Shown here in pieces: positions 23,189 through 31,337 of a DNA stretch of 64,000 nucleotides. Location: NCBI RefSeq assembly GCF_036227205.1, contig NZ_CP109442.1, forward strand, positions 62,001 to 126,000, in the 5' to 3' direction. The position numbers and the translations under genes were made by a program. The notes below the pieces were generated by a model, which was given only the letters and a program-made list of their open reading frames with translations, had not been told where the DNA came from and made no database searches. This stretch comes from Amycolatopsis sp. NBC_01480. Lineage in GTDB: Bacteria > Actinomycetota > Actinomycetes > Mycobacteriales > Pseudonocardiaceae. Position 1 is the stretch's first letter. Every line of letters begins with the position of its first letter.

Positions 23189-24337
23189 ATGTCGAAGCGC
23201 CGGGTGCGCGGGTTCACGGGCCCAGTGGCCGACCCGGTGCTGGCCGTCGTGTTCACCGTTCTCGGGTTCCTGCCGTTCACGGCTGTGCTCGGGGCGAGTT
23301 TCGGGGATCTGCCGAAACGGCCGCCCGACGTGTTCGCCGTCCTGCTCACGCTGGGGATGGCGGTGCCGCTCGCGGGCCGCCGGCGGTGGCCCGCCGCGTC
23401 GTTCGCGGTGATCGCGACATGTTTTGCGGTGCACGAGGTGGTTGCGTACCCCGCCACGGCAAGCACATTGGGGCTGCTGGCCGCGCTGTACTCGGTCGGT
23501 GCTCTGCAGGAGAGGCACCGCTGGGCCGTCGCGATCGCCAGCACCGCCGGGTATCTCGGATTCTGCCTGGCCTTGGTCCTGCGGCGGTCGCCGGAGGGGA
23601 TCGCGGACTTCGTGGTGTTCTACGCGGCGTTGGTGGTGTGCGTGGGGATCGGCGCGTTGGTACGGGCGCGGCGCGCGGAAGAGCTGGCGCGGCGCCGGCT
23701 GGAAGCCGAGGCCGCGAAGGCGGCGGAGCGGGCACACATCGCGCGTGAGTTGCACGATGTGGTGACCCACCACGTAACCGCGATCGTCGTGCAGGCTGAC
23801 GCGACGAAGTACCTGACGGGCCCGCCGGAGCGCGTGAAGGAGTCGCTGGACACGATCGGTATGACGGGGCGGCGCGCCCTGAAGGAGTTACGGTCGCTGC
23901 TGAGCGTGCTGGAGGCCACGGGTGAGCGGGCCCAGGCGAGTGAGGTGGCCGGATTGGACGATGTCGTGGAGTTGGTGGCTCTGACGAAGAGCGGTGGGCA
24001 GCCGGTGCAATTGGTGGTGGAGGGGACCGCGAGGGTAGTGCCGGATAACGTGGAGCTGGCGGGATATCGAGTGGTGCAGGAAGCACTCACCAATGCGGTG
24101 AAGTACGCCGCGGGGTGTCCGACGGACGTGCGGATCGGTTACACGGTGACGGCCGTGGAGATCGAGGTGGCTAACGCAGGCGGGACAACGATGCCGGCAC
24201 GGGAGCTTTCGGGTGGGCGGGGGTTGAGCGGTTTGCGGGAGCGAGTGGAGGGCTTAGGGGGCGAGTTGGTAACGGGCCCTGACGGTGATGGGGGGTTCCG
24301 GGTATGGGCGAGGATTCCGATGAAGAGCGCGGCATGA
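23189..24337 (+). CDS. NarL-type sensor histidine kinase
   Basis: The 382-residue protein has an N-terminal membrane sensor of about five hydrophobic segments (residues about 15-150). A HisKA_3 helix follows with the phospho-accepting His in HIARELHDVVTHHV (about 190-203), then an HATPase domain (YRVVQEALTNAVKYAAG; GRGLSGLRERVEGLGGEL). It should autophosphorylate in response to an unknown envelope or intracellular signal and pass phosphate to the downstream regulator. ATG at 23189. Its stop overlaps the regulator start as ATGA, so translation is coupled. Confidence 0.93.
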   Translation: MSKRRVRGFTGPVADPVLAVVFTVLGFLPFTAVLGASFGDLPKRPPDVFAVLLTLGMAVPLAGRRRWPAASFAVIATCFAVHEVVAYPATASTLGLLAALYSVGALQERHRWAVAIASTAGYLGFCLALVLRRSPEGIADFVVFYAALVVCVGIGALVRARRAEELARRRLEAEAAKAAERAHIARELHDVVTHHVTAIVVQADATKYLTGPPERVKESLDTIGMTGRRALKELRSLLSVLEATGERAQASEVAGLDDVVELVALTKSGGQPVQLVVEGTARVVPDNVELAGYRVVQEALTNAVKYAAGCPTDVRIGYTVTAVEIEVANAGGTTMPARELSGGRGLSGLRERVEGLGGELVTGPDGDGGFRVWARIPMKSAA

Positions 24338-25002
24338 TCCGGGTACTGATCTGCGAGGACCAAGCACTGATCCGTGCCGGTTACGCGACGATCTTCAACT
24401 CGCAGCCCGACCTGGATGTTGTCGGTGAAGCGGCGGACGGGCCGGCCGGGCTCGAGGCGGCGCTGCGGCTCGAGCCGGACGTCATCGTGATGGACATCCA
24501 GATGCCGCTGATGGATGGGATCGAGGTGACGACGCGGCTGGCGGGCGCGGGGGTCACGAACCCGGCGAAGATTCTTGTCGTCACCAATTTCAACGTCGAC
24601 GAGTACGTCTACGCGGCGCTCAAGGCCGGCGCCAGCGGATTCCTCCTGAAGGATTCACCGCCGGAGGAACTGATCAACGGCGTTCGCACGATCGCCAGAG
24701 GCGAGTCGTTGCTGGCACCGGTTGTCACGCGCACGCTGATCGGCCGGTTCGCCGAACGCATCCGCCCCGCCGAACAGGCCCCGCGTCGACAGGCGCTGGA
24801 GGCCCTGGCACCCCGCGAGCTGGAGGTGCTGGGGCTGGTCGCGCAGGGCCTGTCGAACGCAGAGATCGCGGCGGAGCTGGTGATCGGCGCGGAGACGGTG
24901 AAGACGTACATGTCGCGGATCCTGACGAAGCTCAACCTGCGTGACCGGGTTCAGGCTGTGGTGCTGGCGTACCAGTCGGGGCTGGTCGCGGTTCAGGACT
25001 GA
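24334..25002 (+). CDS. NarL/LuxR-type response regulator
   Basis: The 222-residue protein has a receiver domain (MIRVLICEDQALIRAGYATI; phospho-Asp in DVIVMDIQMPLMDG, about residue 54; Lys in FLLKDSPPEE) and a C-terminal LuxR-type helix-turn-helix (LAPRELEVLGLVAQGLSNAE, ETVKTYMSRILTKLNLRDRV). The ATG at 24334 overlaps the kinase stop; the longer open frame from 24304 lies inside the kinase gene. It runs 10 bases into the convergent CPBP gene, which may be antisense-regulated or a target. Confidence 0.93.
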   Translation: MIRVLICEDQALIRAGYATIFNSQPDLDVVGEAADGPAGLEAALRLEPDVIVMDIQMPLMDGIEVTTRLAGAGVTNPAKILVVTNFNVDEYVYAALKAGASGFLLKDSPPEELINGVRTIARGESLLAPVVTRTLIGRFAERIRPAEQAPRRQALEALAPRELEVLGLVAQGLSNAEIAAELVIGAETVKTYMSRILTKLNLRDRVQAVVLAYQSGLVAVQD

Positions 25003-25835
25003 GCTGCCGATCGCCGGACGATCAAGTTGTCGCGCTTGATCTTGCGGAGGAAGTACGCGATGGGCGCCACACAGACGAGCACCGCGATGAGGCTCGCTTC
25101 GGGGCCGAAGGAGGCCCCGGTGAGAAGCGCAGGACCCGACAGCGTGGTCGTGAGCAGTCCGTGCGCGGTGCCCGTAGCTCCGGAGACGGTGGTGCCGAAA
25201 ACTCCGGACTCGAAAAGGTTCCAGGCGAAGTGGAAGCCGATCGGCAGCCACAGTGAGCGGGTGGCGGCGTAGCAGAGCGCGAGCGTGACGCCGGCTTCGA
25301 TGGCGATCGCGAACGCGCCCCACAGCGTCGCTCCGGTGTTGAGCAGGTGCGACCCGCCGAACAGGACCGCCGACAGCGTCACCGCGATCCACGTGCCGAA
25401 CCGGTCCTGGGTGATTCGGAAGATCACGCCGCGGAAGAGCAACTCTTCGTTGACTGCGGCGCTGGCCATCACGCCCACACTGGTCAAAAACCCCCAGAAC
25501 GAGCCGCTGGCGAAACGGTCCCAGCCGCCGAACAACCCGATGAACAGCATCGTCGTGACGAAGGCGCCGGTGCCGATCGCGGCTCCGCGCAGGAGCCCTG
25601 GCAGTGCCTCGGCCCGGGCCAGCTCGGGGACGCTGTCGCGGCGTTCGAGCCGCCGGGACAGGCGGGTGTACACGAAGAGCCCGGCCGCCGCGGTGGCGAT
25701 ACCGCCGGCGACCGAGAGGGGACCGAGGCCGGACAGGCCCGCGTTGATGAGACTCGCGATCGCCACCACGGCGAGCATCGCGATAAACAGGATCGGGAAA
25801 CGGAACTTGCTGGGTGTATCCGCCTTCGCTTTCAT
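24993..25835 (-). CDS. CPBP-family intramembrane metalloprotease
   Basis: The 280-residue polytopic membrane protein has the three CPBP/Abi motifs. These are EELLFRG (Glu-Glu plus Arg, about residue 130), GGSHLLN (His), and HFAWN (His and Asn, about 205). These residues bind the catalytic metal in Rce1-type proteases. Bacterial members act in membrane proteolysis, peptide immunity or stress. Start ATG at 25835. A near-palindrome AGGAAAGCTAGCCTTCCT lies just upstream (25839-25856). It is convergent with the two-component operon, overlapping by 10 bases. Confidence 0.9.
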   Translation of the reverse strand: MKAKADTPSKFRFPILFIAMLAVVAIASLINAGLSGLGPLSVAGGIATAAAGLFVYTRLSRRLERRDSVPELARAEALPGLLRGAAIGTGAFVTTMLFIGLFGGWDRFASGSFWGFLTSVGVMASAAVNEELLFRGVIFRITQDRFGTWIAVTLSAVLFGGSHLLNTGATLWGAFAIAIEAGVTLALCYAATRSLWLPIGFHFAWNLFESGVFGTTVSGATGTAHGLLTTTLSGPALLTGASFGPEASLIAVLVCVAPIAYFLRKIKRDNLIVRRSAAQS

Positions 25836-25944
25836 GCCAGGAAAGCTAGCCTTCCTCGGGCATTCAGGAATCCCCGTGGTGAGAACATTCGGTTGTAGCT
25901 CTCACGGGGGACAAAGCATCAGGCGACAAGCTCAGCAGCTCGAT

Positions 25945-26075
25945 CTGCCGCGCCGAGCCGTTCGAGTCCGACATCGACGACCGGTTCATCGTTTTCGATC
26001 TGCTGCACCTGAGCGGCCAGTCCCTGCTCGACACGCCCGATGACAAGCGTCGCGTTCAGCTGGCGGTGCCTGACC
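25945..26075 (+). pseudogene. ATP-dependent DNA ligase, internal fragment
   Basis: A 40-residue piece, CRAEPFESDIDDRFIVFD and LLHLSGQSLLDTPDDKR, matches the adenylation domain of ATP-dependent ligases (LigD/LigC type, pattern FDLLHLDGRSLLxxPYxxRR). The KxDG lysine motif and the other domains are absent. It passes into histidine-kinase sequence downstream. Confidence 0.5.
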
Positions 26076-26254
26076 CGTACCTGGTGGCAGTGGTGCGGGC
26101 ATTCACCTTCACCGAACCGGACGCGGACCGCCGCACTCCCCGCAGACCTACTCGGCAACGCCGTCGCCTCTGGCGACGAGGGACTGGTCGCAGATCTCCG
26201 AACCGGCGCCGACCAGCCCGCTCGCCCTGCGCCCGGCCGTGGCGGCGAACTCCC

Positions 26255-26639
26255 CGCGCGGCCGGCCCGGAGATCGTCTACCGATCCGGCGGCGAACTGG
26301 ACACCCTCGACGAGGGCGTGCAGCTGATGACCTACCGCATCGTCCAGGAAACGCTCACGAACCCGCTCAACCACGCCGGTCCCCGCACCCGGACCGACGT
26401 CCTGATCACCGCCGACGACCGGGAGCGGCGCATCCGCGTCCGGGACAGCGGGCGCGGTGACGGCCCGGCGCACCCCGCCGACCCGTCGGAAACGGGAAAA
26501 CGGGCTGGCCGGGATGCGGGAGCGCGCCGCCCTGTACGGCGGCACGGTCGACGCGGGCCCCACACCAGGCGGCGGGTGGGTCGTCATGGCCCTTCTCTAC
26601 CTCGCACCACTGCCCGGTTCACGAGGCGGGACACCTTGA
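26255..26639 (+). pseudogene. NarL-type histidine kinase, C-terminal ATPase fragment, frameshifted
   Basis: The sequence reads IVYRSGGELDTLDEGVQL, MTYRIVQETLTNPLNHAGPR (N box) and [10 protein letters not shown] in one frame. After a one-base shift near 26460-26500 it reads [30 protein letters not shown] (G box end). It is a kinase C-terminus without sensor or His helix, and a different kinase from the ones at 21900 and 23189. Confidence 0.6.
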
Positions 26640-26640
26640 T

Positions 26641-26775
26641 GTGCCGGCGCACCGCCGCCGGGTCGCTGAAGTCCGCCAGGTGATCCGCACGTTCGGCGCT
26701 CTTGTCACCCGACAACGCGAAGTCGGCCAAGACCGCCGCGGGCAACTCCTCCTTGCCCGCGAAGTGGTTATATTA
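26641..26775 (-). pseudogene. unidentified coding-like scrap
   Basis: The minus strand gives NHFAGKEELPAAVLADFALS and SAERADHLADFSDPAAVRR with host-like codon bias. The HFAGKEEL phrase faintly recalls TetR-type helix 4, but the rest does not confirm it. The scrap ends where the GC content falls at about 26770. Confidence 0.25.
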
Positions 26776-26783
26776 TAGCATCC

Positions 26784-27374
26784 CTAAGAATCACCAAGCA
26801 GATTCTTCAGCGCCATCGACAGGCCGACGCCCTTTGTGTCGAACTTGAGCTTACGCCGATCAGGAACGTTCATATTCTCGATTATCTCGGACCCATCAGC
26901 GCGGTGAAAATAACCGGACTCATAGTCAAAGAGCTGCACGTCATCATCATTCATTTCGCGCGTGCCCGGATCATGGGAATCCTCCGAGTATGTGATACCC
27001 GGACCTAAGATCTCCTCATGTCCTTCAACCAGAACAAACAATGATCCATCCACCCCCAAACAATAAGAAACATTGTTGACGATCGTATTCTCAATCTTCC
27101 CGTGCGTCTTCTTCTTGTACAGGCGCCTGTCTAGGACCCAGTTGTCAGGACATACCTTCACGGGAACTGCCACCGTGTAATATTCGGTTCGCCTGGAAAA
27201 GCAAAATAGCCCAGCGCGCACCTCTCGGTTACGTGACTCTTGCCGTTCGAATGTGCCCGATTGTCGAGGCTGCTTGGTCTCGCGAGCCACCCTGGCCGCA
27301 TAGCGCCGAAGTCGCTCCCAATCAATCTGACTCTGATTATACTTCGTGCTTCGCGAAGAAGTCACAGACCCCAC
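26784..27374 (-). CDS. hypothetical protein, 196 aa, atypical low GC
   Basis: I do not recognise this protein. It reads from a GTG at 27374 (no clear ribosome site) to a TAG at 26784 and is hydrophilic and charged: IDWERLRRYAARVARETKQ, CFSRRTEYYTVAVPVKVCPD, LGVDGSLFVLVEGHEEILG, DDDVQLFDYESGYFHRADG. There are no signal or membrane segments. It uses A/T-ending codons (many AAA, ATA, TAT, AAT) and has clearly lower GC than anything else here, so it is a recent arrival. The flanking bases (TATAATATAACC) are also AT-rich. It lies 235 bases downstream of the PDZ lipoprotein on the same strand. Confidence 0.6.
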   Translation of the reverse strand: MGSVTSSRSTKYNQSQIDWERLRRYAARVARETKQPRQSGTFERQESRNREVRAGLFCFSRRTEYYTVAVPVKVCPDNWVLDRRLYKKKTHGKIENTIVNNVSYCLGVDGSLFVLVEGHEEILGPGITYSEDSHDPGTREMNDDDVQLFDYESGYFHRADGSEIIENMNVPDRRKLKFDTKGVGLSMALKNLLGDS

Positions 27375-27609
27375 CCGGCCATCTACTATCCGCTACAACG
27401 CTCGAAAGTCGGAGTAGCTGTGTTCCGTGTTACGCCGACGGAAGAACCGACCGTCAAAACGTCACTCTGTTGCGACAAGTGTGCAACGTCGCCCCTACGA
27501 AATTGTTCTCTTGCGAGAACGCCGCCATATACACGCGATTCCGACGAAGTCGCGGGCAAGCCGGGGCGGCATAGCGTCGCGTGCCCGCTCGCAGCGCCTG
27601 TCGAAGGTG

Positions 27610-28719
27610 CTACATCTCAGCGGCAACAAGGCCACCAGTCGAATCACCACCCCGAACCGCCTGCGGCGTCGCCGAGAGGGTCACGAGACTGCCATCGGTG
27701 CGCACGACCCGCAGCGCGACGCTGCGGCCAGCTTGGCCCATGAGAGCGGTCTGCAGGTCGACCAGCGACGTCACAGCCACTGGTCCCGCAGCGATGATCA
27801 CGTCGCCGGTCATCAACCCAGCCCGGGCCCCGGCACCGCCGCTTTCGACCTGTCCCACCAGCGCGCCGGATGGGCTGCCTGCTGGCGCCTCCTGCGCCCG
27901 GACGCCGAGCAGTCCAGCCATCGGTGGCGTGGCCGACGAGTGCGCGGGAATATCGCGTGAGGCCAGGGTGACGGCGAACGTCATCGGCTGGCCGTGTCGT
28001 CTGACCTGAAGGGTGACGTGATCGCTCGGTCGATGGACGGCGACCTGGTCGACCACGGCTGGTTGATAGGTATCGCCGTTCGGAAGCGTCGTGTCGGCAA
28101 CACCGACGAGCTCGTCGCCGACTCTCAGGACCGACGACGCTGGCGAATTGTCAGCGGTGCCGACCACGATTGCCGGCCCTTCAGGATGGTCAGACGCAGT
28201 CGCATACCAAGCCCCCAGCCAGGGTCGATCGTCCTCGATCACCCCAATGTCTCGAGGAGCCGTGTGATCGTTGGCGATAGACCCGATGACTTGGGTGTAT
28301 CGGCGGACTGGGCAGCAGGCGGGATCGATCGGGGTGGCAAATGCGGCGCTGACTGTGAGCTGCTGCGGTCCTCCGGCAGTGCTCAGGGTCGGGCGGCTCA
28401 TGTCCACGGCGGTGTCGACGTAGCTGACGGTGGCGCTTCCACTGCTGAAATCCAGCACGGCGAATGTGCCGGCCGGATGGTTGCTGGCGTCGTCGAGGCC
28501 GTAGATGACGAGATAGGGAACCCCTGACGCGAGCTGCGCCGTCTGCGCCGTCGTATCGGTGATCATGTCGGCTTGCGCAAACAACGGCTGCGGTCCTGTA
28601 GTGGTCGGGCCGGTGGCGCATTCACCGAGATACACACGGCCCCGAACCGCCGATCCACCAGCGGCCCGGCCACCGTCCACAACACAGGAGCACAGGATGA
28701 GCACTGCCCCTACTAACAA
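27610..28719 (-). CDS. PDZ-domain lipoprotein, two tandem PDZ domains
   Basis: The 369-residue protein starts at a TTG at 28719, the only start before an in-frame TAA. It opens with MLVGAVLILCSC, a short signal with a lipobox-like LCSC. A unique domain (about 25-165) is followed by a first PDZ-like domain (about 170-245: PASSVLRVGDELVGVADTT, VTLQVRRHGQPM) and a second canonical PDZ (about 258-350: GLLGVRAQEAPAGSPSGA, AGARAGLMTGDVIIAAG, SLVDLQTALMGQAGRSV). PDZ domains bind C-terminal peptides or protease substrates, but there is no protease domain. Its GC is below the flanks. It starts 60 bases from the tRNA and may belong with the low-GC gene. Confidence 0.75.
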   Translation of the reverse strand: MLVGAVLILCSCVVDGGRAAGGSAVRGRVYLGECATGPTTTGPQPLFAQADMITDTTAQTAQLASGVPYLVIYGLDDASNHPAGTFAVLDFSSGSATVSYVDTAVDMSRPTLSTAGGPQQLTVSAAFATPIDPACCPVRRYTQVIGSIANDHTAPRDIGVIEDDRPWLGAWYATASDHPEGPAIVVGTADNSPASSVLRVGDELVGVADTTLPNGDTYQPAVVDQVAVHRPSDHVTLQVRRHGQPMTFAVTLASRDIPAHSSATPPMAGLLGVRAQEAPAGSPSGALVGQVESGGAGARAGLMTGDVIIAAGPVAVTSLVDLQTALMGQAGRSVALRVVRTDGSLVTLSATPQAVRGGDSTGGLVAAEM

Positions 28720-28778
28720 CCAGACAACAAGACGATAGAAGCGTTAAGAAACCGCAGGTCAGAGCGCAGATTGAAGAG

Positions 28779-28852
28779 TGGGGCGGGTCGGGCTCGAACC
28801 GACGGCCAAGGGATTATGAGTCCCCTGCTCTAACCAACTGAGCTACCGCCCC
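28779..28852 (-). tRNA. tRNA with CAU anticodon, tRNA-Ile2 type
   Basis: A complete 74-base cloverleaf: acceptor GGGGCGG/CCGCCCC plus A73, D arm with AGCTCAGTTGGTTAGAGC, anticodon arm GGGGA CTCATAA TCCCT, and T arm GTCGG TTCGAGC CCGAC. CCA is not encoded. The anticodon CAU could mean Met or Ile. The stem and the following TTGG match Ile2, in which C34 is modified to lysidine, better than elongator Met. The identity is from memory of homologues. Confidence 0.92.
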
Positions 28853-29013
28853 GTTGACCGGCGCCCGTTTGCATTAGCGAAGAAGCCCCAGTTCGTTCAA
28901 AACTATCACAGGGCGCCGGCGGCGTTCGCCGGGAGCGCGGCACTCAGCGTGCGCGCCGGCAACCGGGCGTGCCGCTGCCGGGATTCCGGCCGGCGGGCTC
29001 TACCATTTCGCGG

Positions 29014-29670
29014 GTGACCACCTACGACGACACCTTCGACCACCTGGACGCAGCCGCGCTGCCCGAACGCCAGCAGCGCATCCTGGTGACGATCCGTGAC
29101 TGGGTGGTCCGCCACGGGTACTCGCCCAGCACCCGCGAAATCGGCGACGCGGTCGGGCTGCGGTCGTCGTCCTCGGTGTCGAAGCACCTGGCCAGCCTGG
29201 AGGACAAGGGATTCCTGCGGCGCGGCACCTCGATGTCCCGGCCGATCGACGTGCGGCTGTTCCTCGACGGGGCCCCGGAGCGGGACCAGTCCGGCGACTC
29301 CGTGCCGGTGCCCGTGGTCGGCCACATCGCCGCGGGCACGCCGATCTCGGCCGAGGAGCACGTCGACGACGTCCTCACCCTCCCGCGCGGGCTCACCGGG
29401 CGGGGCAACGTCTTCGGGCTGCGCGTGCGCGGCGATTCGATGGTTGACGCGGCGATCTGCGACGGCGACATCGTCGTGGTGCGCCAGCAGTCCGAGGCGC
29501 ACTCGGGCCAGATCGTCGCCGCGATGATCGACGAGGAGGCCACCGTCAAGGTGTACCGGCGCCGCGGCGGCCACGTGTACCTCGAACCGCGCAACCCGGC
29601 CTACGACGTGATCGACGGCGACCGCGCCGTGGTCCTCGGCACCGTGGTCTCGGTGCTGCGCAGCGTCTGA
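29014..29670 (+). CDS. lexA: LexA-type SOS repressor
   Basis: The 218-residue protein has the LexA winged helix (PERQQRILVTIRDWVVRHG, YSPSTREIGDAVGL, SSVSKHLASLEDKGFLRR) and the S24 autoprotease domain. The Ala-Gly cleavage site is in GHIAAGTPIS, the catalytic Ser in GDSMVDAAI and the Lys in EATVKVYRR. RecA-stimulated self-cleavage would derepress DNA-damage genes. I chose the GTG at 29014 because homology (TTYDDTFDHL) begins there. I see no GAACnnnnGTTC box upstream, and no recX, dinB or nrdR is adjacent, so this may be a second LexA of the genome rather than the main one. Confidence 0.85.
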   Translation: MTTYDDTFDHLDAAALPERQQRILVTIRDWVVRHGYSPSTREIGDAVGLRSSSSVSKHLASLEDKGFLRRGTSMSRPIDVRLFLDGAPERDQSGDSVPVPVVGHIAAGTPISAEEHVDDVLTLPRGLTGRGNVFGLRVRGDSMVDAAICDGDIVVVRQQSEAHSGQIVAAMIDEEATVKVYRRRGGHVYLEPRNPAYDVIDGDRAVVLGTVVSVLRSV

Positions 29671-29697
29671 CCACCGCGGTCGACGGACGCCAGCCGC

Positions 29698-30612
29698 ATG
29701 TCCCTCCTGGCCCGGCCCGCGGTGGCCGCACTGGCCGCGAAAGCCATCCAGCGCTTGACTTCCCTGGCCGGCGCACGCATCGCGGCCACCGCGCGCGGCA
29801 CCTTCCCGGAGTTCCCGCGCGACACCCTCGAGCTGACGGTGCCGACCTCGATCGCCCCGGCGCGCGTCGTCGTCTACCGGCCGCCGGGCGTGGACCCGAG
29901 CCCGCCGGTGCACGTCAACTTCCACGGCGGCGGTTACGTCATGGCCGACCCGGAGGTGGACGACCCGCTCTGCCGGCACCTCGCCGCGACGGCGGGCGTC
30001 GTGGTGGCCAATGTGGACTACGTTGTCGCCCCGCAGCACCGTTTCCCGGCCCCGCCGCGGCAGGCGTACGAGGTCGTCCGCTGGATTTCCGGGCACGGCA
30101 CGGAGCACGGCTGGGACGGCGCGCGGCTCACCGTCGGCGGGCAGAGCGCCGGGGGCGGCCTCGCGGCGGCGGTCGCGCGGCTGGCGCTGGAGGAGCACGG
30201 CCCGGCGATCGCGCTCCAGGTCCTGCACTACCCGCCGCTGGACCTCTCGGTCGCCGCCGCCGGCAAGAAAGCGTTGAGCGCCAAGCCGATGCTGCGGCCG
30301 TGGATGGCGGACATCTTCGACTCCGCGTACGTGCCGGACCCGCGCGAACGGGCCGACCGCCTGGCCTCCCCCGCCGGCGCCGCGGACACCGCCGACTTCA
30401 CCGGCATCGCACCCGCACTCGTGATCACCGCCGAACTGGACCTCCTGCGAGCAGAGGGAATCCGCTACGCCGAACGACTCCGGCAGGCCGGCGCACTGAT
30501 CGAACACCACGACGTCACCGGAGCCGACCACGGCTACGACGTCAAGGACACCGCCAAGGCCCGCGAGGTCTACACCCTGATCGCCCGCCACATCCGGGAA
30601 GCGACAAGCTGA
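29698..30612 (+). CDS. HSL-family alpha/beta-hydrolase esterase
   Basis: The 304-residue enzyme has the oxyanion motif HGGG in NFHGGGYVMADPE (about residue 80), the nucleophile elbow GQSAGG (Ser about 149), the Asp in AELDLLRAEG and the His in GADHGYDV near the end. Family members hydrolyse short-chain acyl esters in the cytoplasm. The ATG at 29698 follows the LexA gene by 27 bases on the same strand, so it may be co-transcribed with it, an odd pairing. It is convergent with the next TetR gene. Confidence 0.88.
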   Translation: MSLLARPAVAALAAKAIQRLTSLAGARIAATARGTFPEFPRDTLELTVPTSIAPARVVVYRPPGVDPSPPVHVNFHGGGYVMADPEVDDPLCRHLAATAGVVVANVDYVVAPQHRFPAPPRQAYEVVRWISGHGTEHGWDGARLTVGGQSAGGGLAAAVARLALEEHGPAIALQVLHYPPLDLSVAAAGKKALSAKPMLRPWMADIFDSAYVPDPRERADRLASPAGAADTADFTGIAPALVITAELDLLRAEGIRYAERLRQAGALIEHHDVTGADHGYDVKDTAKAREVYTLIARHIREATS

Positions 30613-30631
30613 TCCCGTCCATTATGGACCG

Positions 30632-31216
30632 TCAAACTGCGGCAAGACCTGCCACGTAGATGTCCGCCTGGCGGTGCGCGACCGTTTCCCAGTCTTCGAC
30701 GTGCGGCAGGCGCTGGGCCAGGAGCGCGCCGAACACGACCAGGTCCGCGGTGCTGACGCCGGGGCGGATCGTGCCGTCGCGGTGGCCCCGTTCCAGCATC
30801 GAGGCCAGCAGGCGGTGGACCTCGTCGCGCAGGGCGACCGCGGCGTCGTCGATCTTGGGCGGACCGCCGTGCAGGGGCAGCACGAGATCCGGGCCGTGCT
30901 CGATGGTGCGGCCGAGGAACGAGCGGATCGCCTCGATGGCCGACGCGTCGAGGCTCGCGGCGCGGCGGGCGGCATCGAGCACCAGCCGGAACGACCGGAG
31001 GGTCAACGCGCCGAGCAGCACCTCGCGCGAGGGGTAGTGGCGGTAAACGGTGCCGACGCCGACCCCGGCGTCCGCCGCGATGGTCGCCATCGGGACCGCG
31101 GCGCCTTCCCGGCGCACCGCGGCGGCGGCCGCGGCCAGCACCCGGTCGCGGTTGTCGGCCGCGTCCCGCCGCAGCATCCGGTGGCGGACGGCGCCGTCGC
31201 CGCTCTCCTCGCTCAT
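30632..31216 (-). CDS. TetR/AcrR-family repressor
   Basis: The 194-residue protein has an N-terminal TetR helix-turn-helix (DNRDRVLAAAAAAVRREG, VPMATIAADAGVGVGTVYRH, YPSREVLLGAL) and a helical ligand domain (RSFLGRTIEHGPDLVLPLHG) of the kind with DLVVFGALLAQRLP. The start at 31216 (MSEESGDGAVRHR) was preferred over an upstream in-frame start at 31255, which would intrude into the operator region. It is divergent from the esterase-cupin-amidohydrolase operon and faces a perfect palindrome, so it very likely represses that operon and itself. Confidence 0.88.
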   Translation of the reverse strand: MSEESGDGAVRHRMLRRDAADNRDRVLAAAAAAVRREGAAVPMATIAADAGVGVGTVYRHYPSREVLLGALTLRSFRLVLDAARRAASLDASAIEAIRSFLGRTIEHGPDLVLPLHGGPPKIDDAAVALRDEVHRLLASMLERGHRDGTIRPGVSTADLVVFGALLAQRLPHVEDWETVAHRQADIYVAGLAAV

Positions 31217-31265
31217 GGCTCTGATGATGACAGCCGCCCCGCCTTCCGTTGACATCGCGCTTAGA

Positions 31266-31281
31266 CGGACGATATCGTCCG
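31266..31281. promoter_or_regulatory. TetR operator between divergent genes
   Basis: A perfect 16-base palindrome CGGACGATATCGTCCG lies between the TetR start (31216) and the esterase start (31338). The length and position are typical for TetR-family binding sites. Confidence 0.65.
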
Positions 31282-31337
31282 CTTATTCCAGAGCCCCGCC
31301 CGGCTCGCCGGACTCCGCCGAGAGAGCAGGACCCACC

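Noticed and set aside
26641..26775. A TetR gene on the minus strand
   Set aside because: Only the phrase HFAGKEEL is suggestive; flanking residues do not follow the TetR pattern.
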